The translations under genes and the position numbers were made by a program. 64,000 bases of DNA from DASYTH01 sp035762905 (lineage in GTDB: Bacteria > Actinomycetota > Actinomycetes > Mycobacteriales > Pseudonocardiaceae): the NCBI RefSeq assembly GCF_035762905.1, contig NZ_DASUCC010000094.1, forward strand, positions 1 to 64,000. Reading direction: 5' to 3'. Shown here one piece after another: positions 8,356-16,400 of this stretch (positions within the stretch are counted from its first letter, which is position 1; each line of letters starts with the position of its first letter). A model generated the notes under the pieces. It was given only the letters and a program-made list of their open reading frames with translations, did not search any database and was not told the DNA's origin.

Positions 8356-8715
8356 CTACTGCCGACTCGTACGAAATCGATCCAGCACCCGCCGGTCCCG
8401 CTTTGTCGGCCGCCCCGCCCCTCGATCCCGCCGCGCCACCGGAACCTCCGGCGCCCGCACCGGCGTCCGGTCGATGAAGCAGGTCACCGCCTCCGCCGCT
8501 CCCACCCGCTTCTGAATCACCCGGACCACCTCGACGATCCGCACGGTGTCCCCCACCCGCACCCGCACCTCGTCCCCCACCGACACGCCGGTCGCCGCCT
8601 TGGCCGGCCGATCGTTGACCCGCACATGCCCACCCCGGCATGCCCCCGCCGCATCCGTCCGACTCTTCGTCAGCCGAACCGCCCACAACCACCGATCCAC
8701 CCGCGTGGATTCCAC
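8356..8715 (-). CDS. S4-domain RNA-binding protein (Hsp15/HslR-like)
   Basis: A small basic protein of about 119 aa. The GTG at 8715 gives VESTRVDRWLWAVRLTKSRT, the standard beginning of the HslR-type S4 fold; a longer in-frame extension exists but is unlike the family. The core (residues 4-65) has the S4 pattern with HVRVNDRPAKAATGVSVGDEV. The C-terminal tail is very Arg-rich. Family members bind rRNA or stalled 50S subunits; here only RNA binding can be supported. Confidence 0.85.
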   Translation of the reverse strand: MESTRVDRWLWAVRLTKSRTDAAGACRGGHVRVNDRPAKAATGVSVGDEVRVRVGDTVRIVEVVRVIQKRVGAAEAVTCFIDRTPVRAPEVPVARRDRGAGRPTKRDRRVLDRFRTSRQ

Positions 8716-8839
8716 GCCGCCATCATAGCCACTCCACTGTGGACATCCATCTCCCGCACGCTCGAAGGTGGCCGTGACCAATGCGCGGCCCGTTGCGGTG
8801 ATCAAGCGTCGGGACGTGCGGCAGGGCCTCGCGGTTCCC

Positions 8840-8857
8840 CGGAAACTTCCGTTTCCG
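8840..8857. promoter_or_regulatory. inverted repeat CGGAAAC-N4-GTTTCCG upstream of the response regulator
   Basis: Perfect 7-bp arms lie 65 bp upstream of the response-regulator start, in the 206-bp gap between the divergent S4 gene and the two-component operon. A candidate binding site for the NarL-type regulator (autoregulation); this is inferred from position only. Confidence 0.35.
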
Positions 8858-8921
8858 TTGTGCCTCTTGGGAATCATCTCCTGGCTATGGTCGGGCCAGC
8901 GAGGGCTATCAGGAGGATGCG

Positions 8922-9521
8922 ATGGAGATTGCGGTCGGTGTGGTTGAGGACCACCCGCTGTACCGCGCCGCGTTGGCCCGGCTGTTCACCGAGGCCGCAG
9001 ACCTGCGGCTGGAGGCGATGGCCGGGTCGGTCACCCAGTTCATCGCCCGGTGCCGGCGGCCGGGCTGCGTCGTGGTGCTGGATCTGGGACTGCCCGGGGT
9101 GAGTGGCGCGGCCGCGGTGTTGGAGCTTGCCCGGTTGGGGCACCGGGTGCTGGTGGTCTCGGCGCGGGCGGACGCCGCCGACGTGCACCGGGCAAGGGCC
9201 GCGGGAGCGTGGGGCTACCTGTGCAAGAGTGCGCGGGCCGAGGAGATTCTGCGGGCGGTTCGCCAGATCGCGGCGGGTACCCGGCTCCGGTTTCCGGTGG
9301 TGGCGGAGCAGGTTCCCGTGCGCCTGGAACTGTCCGAGCGGGAGATCGAGGTCCTGGCCCGGCTGGCGGCGGGGGAGCGGGATCAGGATATCGCGGTGGC
9401 GCTGCGGATCCAGGTACGGACCGTACGGTCCTATTTGGACCGGGTCCGGGACAAGACCGGGCTGCGGCGGCGTCCCGAGCTGACCCGGTACGCCATCGAG
9501 CACGGTCTGATGACGGCCTGA
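8922..9521 (+). CDS. NarL/LuxR-family two-component response regulator
   Basis: 199 aa. The receiver domain (residues 1-115) has the acidic pair in VVEDH, phospho-acceptor Asp54 in VLDLGLP and the conserved Lys in YLCKSA. The LuxR-type helix-turn-helix (about residues 132-195) reads LSEREIEVLARLAAGERDQDIA. A strong ribosome site (AGGAGG) precedes the ATG. The kinase gene begins 1 bp after its stop and the mycosin-like gene overlaps the kinase, so all three form one operon. DNA target unknown. Confidence 0.9.
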   Translation: MEIAVGVVEDHPLYRAALARLFTEAADLRLEAMAGSVTQFIARCRRPGCVVVLDLGLPGVSGAAAVLELARLGHRVLVVSARADAADVHRARAAGAWGYLCKSARAEEILRAVRQIAAGTRLRFPVVAEQVPVRLELSEREIEVLARLAAGERDQDIAVALRIQVRTVRSYLDRVRDKTGLRRRPELTRYAIEHGLMTA

Positions 9522-9522
9522 C

Positions 9523-10110
9523 ATGTGGATGATGATCATTGCCGGAGCGCTGTTCGGCTACCGGATCGGCCGGAACCGGGGCCGGGCCGCCGAACGGGCC
9601 GCGCTCGACCGGATGCTGCACGACACCGTGCTGCCGACCCTGGATGCGCTCGCCCTCGGTGCGCCGCCGGAGGCCGCGCGGGCGCGCGGAACCGAGTTGC
9701 GCCGCCGGCTGGCCGAGCCGAGACCGCCGCGCACGCTCGGCGAGGAGCTCACCGCCGTGCTGGACGACCTGGCCGGCGCCGGGCTGCGGGCTCGGCTGGT
9801 GCTGGCCGATCCGGGGTTCGGATTGTCCCCCCGCCGCCGCGCCGCGCTGCGCGAGGCGACCGGTGAGGCGCTGCGCAACACCCTGCGGCATGCCGGCACG
9901 AACCGGGCGGAGGTTCGGGTCGAGCGGTCCGGCGCCGGGATCGCCGTCACCGCAACGGATCGCGGCACCGGCTTCGACCCGGCCCGGTGCCACCCGGGGT
10001 TCGGCATCACCGAGTCGATCGTGGCCCGGCTGGCCGAGGTGGGCGGTCGGACCGAGGTCACCTCCCGGCCCGGCCACGGCACCCGGGTGCGGCTGTGGGT
10101 ACCCCGGTGA
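9523..10110 (+). CDS. short sensor histidine kinase (HisKA_3/HATPase type) lacking a sensor domain
   Basis: 195 aa. A short N-terminal hydrophobic segment (about residues 3-14) is followed directly by the dimerisation helix with phospho-acceptor His33 in MLHDTVLPTL. The ATP-binding domain has the N box EALRNTLRHAG, the G1 box DRGTGFD and the G2 box GFGITESI. There is no extracellular or PAS input domain, so the signal probably comes from a partner protein or membrane contact. It lies between the response regulator and the inactive mycosin and is translationally coupled to both, which makes the mycosin-like protein a candidate partner. Confidence 0.85.
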   Translation: MWMMIIAGALFGYRIGRNRGRAAERAALDRMLHDTVLPTLDALALGAPPEAARARGTELRRRLAEPRPPRTLGEELTAVLDDLAGAGLRARLVLADPGFGLSPRRRAALREATGEALRNTLRHAGTNRAEVRVERSGAGIAVTATDRGTGFDPARCHPGFGITESIVARLAEVGGRTEVTSRPGHGTRVRLWVPR

Positions 10111-11246
10111 GGATCGCGGCCATGCTCGGCCTGATGCTCGCCCTGCTGCCGGCGGGCGGTGTGACGTCGGCCGCGGCCCAGTGCGCCACGCCGGCCGGGG
10201 TGTTCCGGGACGGGGTCGGTTGGGCGCAGCGGATCAGCGACCCGGCGCGGATCTGGCCGCTCACCGACGGATCCGGGCAGCTGGTCGCGGTGCTGGGGAC
10301 CGGGGTGGACCAGGCCAACGCCCAGTTCGGGCCGGGCCAGGTGGTTTCCGGCTCGGACGCCGCCGACTGCGACGGCCGGGGCACGTTCGCCGCCGGAATC
10401 GTTGCGGCGCGGCCGAACCCGGCCACCACGTTCGCCGGGATGGCGCCGGGGGCGCGGATCCTCGGCCTGCGCTACACCCAGTCGACCGGCAGCGGCGCCG
10501 GCGCGGAGGGAGCCGATCCGGACGCGCTGGCCGGCCGGATCGACCGGGCCGTCGGCGCCGGTGCGTCCGTCGTCCTGGTCGTGGCCCCGGCCACCCGCAG
10601 CAGCCCGGCGTTGGCCGCCGCCGTGCGTAACGCCTTGGCGCGCAAGGTGGTCATCGTCTCACCGGCGGTGGGCGACCGGCCGGAAGCGCACAGCTACCCG
10701 ACCGCGCTGCCCGGGGTGATCGGCGTCGGCGCGCACGACCAGGCGGGGACGGCGGTGCAGGCCGAGACCGGGACGCTGATCGCCGCACCCGGCAGCGACC
10801 TGGTGAGCACCTCGGCAGGTGCCAAGGGAGAGCTCGGCCACCGTTGGGGCGTCCAGGGTCCGGCATTCGCCGCGGCCTACGTCGCCGGCGCGGTCGCACT
10901 GGTTCGCGCGTACCGTCCGGGCCTCGACCCGGCGCGGGTGAGCGAGCGGCTGGTCCGCACCGCCAACCGGTCCCCGGCGGGTGGCCGTGATCCCCGGCTG
11001 GGCTGGGGAACGCTGGACGTTCAGGCGGCGGTCACCGCGGAGCTGCCCGGCCGGTCCGAACCGCCGCCGGCCACCAGCCGGCCGGCATCCGGCACGGTGG
11101 CGCCGGCCGCCGCTCCCGCGGATCCCCCGTCCCGCGATCGGTTGCCCGGTCTGGTCGCCGCGCTCGCGGTGGGCCTGGCCGCGCTGTCCGTTCTGCTCGT
11201 GTCGGTCATCCGGCGGGGCCGGGCCCGCGGCTGGCACCAGGGATGA
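10107..11246 (+). CDS. mycosin-like (S8 subtilase) membrane pseudoprotease with all catalytic residues replaced
   Basis: The GTG at 10107 overlaps the kinase stop (GTGA); an ATG lies five codons on at 10122. A signal peptide, a subtilase fold resembling the type VII secretion mycosins (MycP), a Pro/Ala-rich linker (about residues 315-345), one C-terminal membrane helix (about 348-368) and a basic tail can be seen. The triad is gone. Asp of the usual VAVIDTGV is Gly64 (VAVLGTGV), His of DCDGHGT is Arg91 (DCDGRGT), and Ser of GTSFAA is Ala253 (GPAFAA). The oxyanion Asn motif is also absent (SPAVGD). No other ESX genes are nearby. A scaffold or sensor role within the adjacent two-component operon is inferred. 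Confidence 0.85.
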   Translation: MRIAAMLGLMLALLPAGGVTSAAAQCATPAGVFRDGVGWAQRISDPARIWPLTDGSGQLVAVLGTGVDQANAQFGPGQVVSGSDAADCDGRGTFAAGIVAARPNPATTFAGMAPGARILGLRYTQSTGSGAGAEGADPDALAGRIDRAVGAGASVVLVVAPATRSSPALAAAVRNALARKVVIVSPAVGDRPEAHSYPTALPGVIGVGAHDQAGTAVQAETGTLIAAPGSDLVSTSAGAKGELGHRWGVQGPAFAAAYVAGAVALVRAYRPGLDPARVSERLVRTANRSPAGGRDPRLGWGTLDVQAAVTAELPGRSEPPPATSRPASGTVAPAAAPADPPSRDRLPGLVAALAVGLAALSVLLVSVIRRGRARGWHQG

Positions 11247-11283
11247 CCTGGCTCCCGCCCAGTCGGGGTGGGCGGGAGCCAGG
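11247..11283. terminator. bidirectional hairpin terminator
   Basis: CCTGGCTCCCGCCC (11247-11260) pairs perfectly with GGGCGGGAGCCAGG (11270-11283) around a 9-nt loop, directly after the mycosin-like gene stop and before the converging thioester-domain gene stop (11296). Confidence 0.8.
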
Positions 11284-11295
11284 GGTCTTCGTCGG

Positions 11296-12477
11296 TCAGG
11301 CGCTGCGGCGGCGCTGGAAGCGCATGGCCGCGATGCCGGCGGCCAGCAGGGCCGTGCCGATGCCGATCGGGACCAGGATCGACACGCCGGTGTTCGCCAG
11401 TTCCTCGTCGCCGGCCGACGCCTGCGGCACCGGAGCCGCCGTGGTGGTCGTCGTGGTGGCCGGCGGGACCGTGGTCGTCGTGCTCGGCGGCGTGGTCGTG
11501 GTGGTGACCGGCGCGAGCTTCCAGCCGGCCTTGGCGTCCGCGGTCAGCGTCGCCGTGTTGGACTGCGCGACGATCAGCGACTGCGCCCTGCGCCCGTCCT
11601 TGCCGACGAACAGCCGGCCGGTCGGTACCAGGGCCGAGGCGGTGAGCTTGACGGTGCCGGCACCGGCGGCCGCGTCCGCCGGGATGTCGAAGTAGATCTC
11701 GGTGCCGTCCTTGATGGTGGCGGCGGTCAGCTCGGTGCCGTCCTTGTCGGTGATCCGCACGCCGGCCGGCACGTTCGCCAGCAGCTCGGTGACCTTTCCG
11801 GTGGTGGACACGGTGAACGGACCGATCCGGTCACCGCTGGCGCCGGTCTTCTCGCCCGGGGTCAGCTCGAGCGTCGGCGCGATGCCCTGCGCCTGGCCGG
11901 TGTTAGCCGGTCCGGTCAGGTAGTCGTAGAACGCCAGGACATCGCTCTCGGTGCCCTCGTCGTCACTGTCCAGCAGCGTGTTGTCCCGGTTCAGCTGGGT
12001 GTCGTCGCTGAAGTGCCAGGCCGCGGCCTGGGTGGCGGTGATCGCTTCCTGCTCGCTGAGCCCGTCGTACAGGGTGGCGCCGCCCGCGGTGAGCGTGGCG
12101 GCGAGGTCGGTCAGCGACCGGGCCGGGTAGCCGTGGTGCAGCAGCCAGTTGATCTTGGCGCTGTTCGCCACGAACGGCGAGGAGGGGTTCGGGTAGTCGC
12201 CCCAGGGCACCTCGACCATGGCGTTCTCGTCGTGGTTGAGGTTCTCCCAGATCTGCACGCAGTAGACCTTGAGCACGGCCCCGTTGGACAGCTTGAGGTC
12301 GAACAGCTTCGTCTGGGGGTCGCCCTCGACCCCGTTGACGTTCGCGCGGTAACCCCAGGTGCTCGGCACCAGCACCGAGGCGGTCACATCGTCCGCACCG
12401 GCCGGCGCCGCCGCCAGCGTCATCGCCGCGATGGAAATGCCGGCGACCGCCGCACCCATCCTGAACCGTGTTGCCAA
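11296..12477 (-). CDS. Cys-Gln thioester (TED) domain surface protein with LANTG sorting signal
   Basis: 393 aa. The TTG at 12477 is preceded by GAGGAG at good spacing; GTG at 12483 and ATG at 12513 are alternatives. After a signal peptide, the thioester domain carries Cys73 in VYCVQIW and Gln150 in TATQAAAW, the pair that forms the internal thioester used by Gram-positive adhesins to bond covalently to host or substrate amines. A beta-sandwich region follows, then a Thr/Pro linker (TTTTTPPSTTTTVPP), LANTG at 360-364, a membrane helix and a basic tail (RFQRRRSA). The LAxTG-type motif fits class E sortase anchoring in high-GC Gram-positives. The sortase gene itself is not in this window. Confidence 0.88.
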   Translation of the reverse strand: MATRFRMGAAVAGISIAAMTLAAAPAGADDVTASVLVPSTWGYRANVNGVEGDPQTKLFDLKLSNGAVLKVYCVQIWENLNHDENAMVEVPWGDYPNPSSPFVANSAKINWLLHHGYPARSLTDLAATLTAGGATLYDGLSEQEAITATQAAAWHFSDDTQLNRDNTLLDSDDEGTESDVLAFYDYLTGPANTGQAQGIAPTLELTPGEKTGASGDRIGPFTVSTTGKVTELLANVPAGVRITDKDGTELTAATIKDGTEIYFDIPADAAAGAGTVKLTASALVPTGRLFVGKDGRRAQSLIVAQSNTATLTADAKAGWKLAPVTTTTTPPSTTTTVPPATTTTTTAAPVPQASAGDEELANTGVSILVPIGIGTALLAAGIAAMRFQRRRSA

Positions 12478-12644
12478 TCTCACTCCTCTATCTAGCTGAG
12501 CGTGTTCACCCATTTGAGGGATGCAGGCGCCCGTGGCCGTGGACCATAACAGCCAATTCGCGCAGGTCAAACGGGCGGGGTCGGAAATGTTGCAAAACAG
12601 GTGCAAGCTAGTAGTCACCCGGTAGCGCACCGTTGGGAGGCGGC

Positions 12645-13580
12645 GTGGATACCCAGAGTGACAATGGCCGAAGATCTGCCTGGCCCCTCGCGGTGCTCAC
12701 CGCGGTCGTCCTGGTGGCCGGCTGCGGCGGCACCCCCGAGTCCCCGCCGGACCAGCCGTCCACAGTGGACACTCCGACGACGGCGGCCGTCCCCGAGCCG
12801 GTTCCGACCACGACCACCACCAGCGCTGCGCCGGCACCGCCCCCGGTGTCGATCCGGGCCGCGGTCGACGCGGCCGAGAACGCGATCCCGTCCGGCATGA
12901 TGCTCGGCCTCGCCGTGCTCAACGTCGGCACCGGCGAGTTGGTCGAGGGTCCGGGCGCGCGGCGGCAGTTCTACTCGGCCTCGCTGGTCAAGCTGATCGT
13001 GGCGGTCGACATGTTCGACCGCGCCGCCGCGGAGGGGCTCGTCATTTCCGAGTCCGACCTCAGGCTGGTCGACCGGGCGCTGCGCAGCAGCGACGACGGC
13101 GCCATGAACGTGCTGTGGGGAAAGTTCGACGGCCGCGGCGCCGTGCGGCGATTGGCCGACCGGATCGGCCTCACCATGACCGCGTCGCCGGGCAATCCGA
13201 GCGAGTGGGGCGAAACCCTGGTCACCGCCGCCGACTTCGTTCGGATCTACCAACACATCCTGCGCCACATGGCGCCCTCCCAGCGGGACCTGATCGTCGC
13301 GACGCTCGCCGGCGCCCAGCAGCGCGCGACCGACGGATTCGACCAGTACTTCGGTCTGCTCCGGCAGGGCGCCTCGCCTGCGGTCTACGCCAAGCAGGGC
13401 TGGGTCTCCTACCGCGGAGGCAGGTTCCACCTGCACAGCGCCGGTGTGGTGCACGACGCCGCGCGCGGGGCGGACTATGCCGTCGCGCTGTTGTCCATCC
13501 AGGCCACCGGGTCGGCGGCCGCCCGGGAGCGACTGTCCACGGTGGCCGCGGCGGTGACCGGCGGTCTGGTTGTGTCGTGA
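12645..13580 (+). CDS. beta-lactamase-like serine hydrolase lipoprotein
   Basis: The GTG at 12645 follows GGGAGG. The N-terminus has a lipobox (VLVAGCGG), then a Pro/Thr-rich spacer and a class A beta-lactamase/PBP-type domain. Motif 1 is SASLVKL (SxxK). The SxN position reads SSDDG, so the usual Asn is missing, and the KxG triad is KQG. A transpeptidase-like lipoprotein or a sensor is more likely than a true beta-lactamase because the Glu166 region is not evident. It converges on the VWA gene with no intergenic base between the stops and is divergent from the thioester protein. Confidence 0.8.
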   Translation: MDTQSDNGRRSAWPLAVLTAVVLVAGCGGTPESPPDQPSTVDTPTTAAVPEPVPTTTTTSAAPAPPPVSIRAAVDAAENAIPSGMMLGLAVLNVGTGELVEGPGARRQFYSASLVKLIVAVDMFDRAAAEGLVISESDLRLVDRALRSSDDGAMNVLWGKFDGRGAVRRLADRIGLTMTASPGNPSEWGETLVTAADFVRIYQHILRHMAPSQRDLIVATLAGAQQRATDGFDQYFGLLRQGASPAVYAKQGWVSYRGGRFHLHSAGVVHDAARGADYAVALLSIQATGSAAARERLSTVAAAVTGGLVVS

Positions 13581-15299
13581 CTACCCGCCGGCGCGGGCCG
13601 GCTGGCAGTTGGGCGGCTGGCAGAGCATCCGGGACAGCGCGGCGTTCAGCACGCCCTCGATCTGGGCGGGATTCGGTGTGGTGAAGGCCTTTCCGCCGGT
13701 CGCCTCGGCGATCGTGGTCAGCTCGGCCGCGTCGACGTCGGGTCCGATACCGATCCCGATCAGGGTCAGCGGCCGCTGCGGGTCGCGCAGCCTGGTCAAC
13801 TCGGCGAGCAGCGCATCCCGACTGATGTCACTGGCGTTGTCGTCCTTGCCGTCGGTCAGCACCACGACGGTGTTGATCCGGCCCGGCTCCCAGTTCTGCC
13901 GGCCGTCCTGGTACGCGGCCAGCACCGTGTCGTAGAGCGCGGTGCTGCCGTTCGGCACGACCTTCACGTCCCGCAGCGTTTCCACCGCCCGGCCGGTCAG
14001 GTGCTCGCCGACCGGACGCATCGGCAGCAGCACCGAGTAGTCGTTGTCACCGTCGAGTTTCCTGGAGTACAGCCACATCCCGACCTTGGTGGTCGGCTTG
14101 AGCAGCCCGAGGCCGGTCGCCGTGGCCTGGATGGTCAGCCCCAGCCTGGTCGTGTCGGTCCCCGCCACCCGCTCGCCCATCGAGCCGGACACGTCCAGCA
14201 GGACCAGCAACCGGCCGCTGAGGTTGACCGCCGCCCACGCGTTGAGCAACTGTTCCACGTCCTCGGCGCTTGGCAGCTCGATCGGCGTGGCCGGCGCGGC
14301 CGAGGTGCGGCGATCCTGCGACCGGTCCCGCAGCGCCTTGCCGTCCGGGGTGCGGAACCCGGCGTCGGCGAACGTGTCGGAGCTGCGCTGGTTCATCAGC
14401 CGGTCGAGGAACCGCCCGGCGGCGGCGCGGGCGGCTTCGGCCGCCTCCGGCAGCACCACGAACGGGTAGTCCAGCGCCGGCACCGCCGGGTCGGCGTACA
14501 CCGCGATCAGCTTGCCGCCGGTATCCCGGACGTTGTAGCGCAGCAACGCGTTCTCCGAGGTGGGAAACGCCGAGAGCGGTTCGGCCGGCCCGGTGACGCT
14601 GGGCAGCCGGGCGAACAGGTCCGCCTGTCCGGGCAGGGTGTTCGCGGACAGCCGGCGCAGCACGGTGGTGCTCGCCGCACCGGGATCCGCCTCGACCTTG
14701 ACCAGTTCGCGCAGCCCGGCCAGGGTCGCCACCCCGATCGGATCCCGGGCCGGGTCGGGGAAACCGAGGTTCAGGCCGCCGGCCGCCTGGCCGATCAGCT
14801 CCGCCCAGGACGGGTTCTGGTCCGGCCAGCCGAGGTCGGCGGCCGCGGCTTCGGTCAGCGCGAGCACCACCGGTGAACTGGCCACCGAGGTCCCGGTCAC
14901 CGGCGTGTTCCACGCCCCCTTCTCGTGCGCGCGGCGCAACCACAAGGTGGACTCGGGAATCCATACGTCGGGACGGTCGACGTCGTTGGCACCGGTGATG
15001 GACTCGGTCACGGTCACCGAGTCCCGGCTCGCCACGTTGATCCGGTAGCAGCCGGCGGTGTCCTCCGCGGCCGCCGCCCGGCCGATCTGCGTGATCGCCG
15101 GCGCGATGTCCGGTGCCGCAACCACGTTGACAGTGGTCGGCGCGGTGCAGCCGGAACCGCCGAACACGTCGCGCAGCGCGTCGTACCCGACCCAGCCGCC
15201 AAGCGCGGTGACCAGGAGAACGCTGAGCACGACGACCGGGGTCCGAAGTCCGGACCGGGAACTCGCCGAGTGCCGCCCCACTTCGCCGCCTCCATCCAC
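13581..15299 (-). CDS. membrane-anchored solute-binding-like protein with C-terminal VWA domain
   Basis: 572 aa. A short cytoplasmic N-terminus is followed by one membrane helix (about residues 22-44), then a periplasmic-binding-protein-like region (NVVAAPDIAPAITQI ... LGFPDPARDPIG) of about 300 residues. The C-terminal von Willebrand A domain has the MIDAS motif DVSGSMG (Asp369), a conserved Thr, and DGKDDN. Family members of this architecture occur widely in actinomycetes; their function is unknown, perhaps cell-envelope protein assembly. It is divergent from the TIGR04222 gene, with 234 bp between the starts. Confidence 0.85.
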   Translation of the reverse strand: MDGGGEVGRHSASSRSGLRTPVVVLSVLLVTALGGWVGYDALRDVFGGSGCTAPTTVNVVAAPDIAPAITQIGRAAAAEDTAGCYRINVASRDSVTVTESITGANDVDRPDVWIPESTLWLRRAHEKGAWNTPVTGTSVASSPVVLALTEAAAADLGWPDQNPSWAELIGQAAGGLNLGFPDPARDPIGVATLAGLRELVKVEADPGAASTTVLRRLSANTLPGQADLFARLPSVTGPAEPLSAFPTSENALLRYNVRDTGGKLIAVYADPAVPALDYPFVVLPEAAEAARAAAGRFLDRLMNQRSSDTFADAGFRTPDGKALRDRSQDRRTSAAPATPIELPSAEDVEQLLNAWAAVNLSGRLLVLLDVSGSMGERVAGTDTTRLGLTIQATATGLGLLKPTTKVGMWLYSRKLDGDNDYSVLLPMRPVGEHLTGRAVETLRDVKVVPNGSTALYDTVLAAYQDGRQNWEPGRINTVVVLTDGKDDNASDISRDALLAELTRLRDPQRPLTLIGIGIGPDVDAAELTTIAEATGGKAFTTPNPAQIEGVLNAALSRMLCQPPNCQPARAGG

Positions 15300-15533
15300 C
15301 CTGGGTGTTCAAGGCGTCAAGACCGCTGGGCCAGAACATACCGGGAACCGGGGTGTCCGGGACAGAAAAGCCACGCTGAGCAACACCACGGCAACGTCCG
15401 GTGACCGGCGCCCATCGGTAAACCACCGTTAACCAGACGGAACATTCCGCGACCGCCGGTCGGCCGGAACCCGCTGACGTTCGGCGGTCGTCCCACGATA
15501 AAGCTGGCGGAATGCTCGGGAGGGGTGACGGAC

Positions 15534-16400
15534 ATGGAAGAGCCCTGGGGCCTGTCCGGGCCGGAGTTCCTGTTGCTGTACGGGCTGGGCTTCCCGGCCG
15601 CGCTGGTGCTGATGTTCGTCGTCCAGGCCGCGCTGACCCGGATCGGGTCCCAGCGCGGTGCCGACGACATCCGGCTGGACAACTACCAGGCGGCCTATCT
15701 GGCCGGCGGCCACCGCCGGCTGGTGGACACCGCGATCGCCGCGCTGGCCCTGAACGGCCAGGCGTTCGTCTCCCGCGGCGGCCGGCTGACCGCGGCCAAC
15801 GACGTGCCGGGGGACGGACCGGTGGAGATCGCCGTGTGCGCCGCGATCCACGCCGGCGCCAACAAGCGATCCACTGTGTACCAACGGATGCGGCAGCACC
15901 CGGCGACCCGCTCGGTGTACCGGCAGTTGCGCTCGCGCGGGCTGCTGCTGGACGGGAACCGGCTGTTCCTGTGGCGGCTGGTATTGCTGCCGCCGATCGC
16001 GCTGTTCCTGGTCGGGGTGGCCCGGATGGTCAACGGCGTGCGGCTGGACCGCCCGACCGGCACCCTGCTGCTGTTGCTGATCGTCACCGGCGGCGCGCTG
16101 ATCTGGATCGTGGTCCGCCGGGTCCCCGCGGCGACCCGGCGCACGCCGGTCGGGTGGGCGGCGCTGCGCCGATTGCGGCGCGAGCACAAGGCCCGGTCCC
16201 GCACCGCCGCCGAGTCCGAGCCGGCACCGCAGTGGCAGGTGGCCGGGGTCGCGGTGCTCGGCTTCGCGGCGATCAACGACCCCACCCTGCGCTCGGCGCT
16301 GAACAGTACGCCGGCGGCGGCGGCCGGCGGCGGTGGTGGTGGCGACGGCGGCGGCGGAGGTTGTGGCGGCGGCTGTGGCGGCTGCGGGTGCGGCGGATGA
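15534..16400 (+). CDS. TIGR04222-domain membrane protein with Gly/Cys-rich C-terminal tail
   Basis: 288 aa from the ATG at 15534, which is well spaced from GGGAGGGG; an in-frame GTG at 15525 is the alternative. The N-terminal helix (about residues 8-32) and two central helices (about 145-190) flank the conserved TIGR04222 region (NYQAAYLAGGHRRLVDTAIAAL). The last 26 residues are almost entirely Gly with four Cys (CGGGCGGCGCGG), a tail that looks like a modification substrate. The gene overlaps the DUF692 enzyme by 4 bp (ATGA). DUF692/MNIO enzymes modify cysteines in peptide substrates such as methanobactin precursors, so this protein may be the substrate. That last step is inference. Confidence 0.85.
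   Translation: MEEPWGLSGPEFLLLYGLGFPAALVLMFVVQAALTRIGSQRGADDIRLDNYQAAYLAGGHRRLVDTAIAALALNGQAFVSRGGRLTAANDVPGDGPVEIAVCAAIHAGANKRSTVYQRMRQHPATRSVYRQLRSRGLLLDGNRLFLWRLVLLPPIALFLVGVARMVNGVRLDRPTGTLLLLLIVTGGALIWIVVRRVPAATRRTPVGWAALRRLRREHKARSRTAAESEPAPQWQVAGVAVLGFAAINDPTLRSALNSTPAAAAGGGGGGDGGGGGCGGGCGGCGCGG

Noticed and set aside
16300..16400. GGC-rich repetitive stretch as a possible simple-sequence repeat or CRISPR-like element
   Set aside because: It is the in-frame Gly/Cys tail of the TIGR04222 protein; there are no spacers or repeat units.
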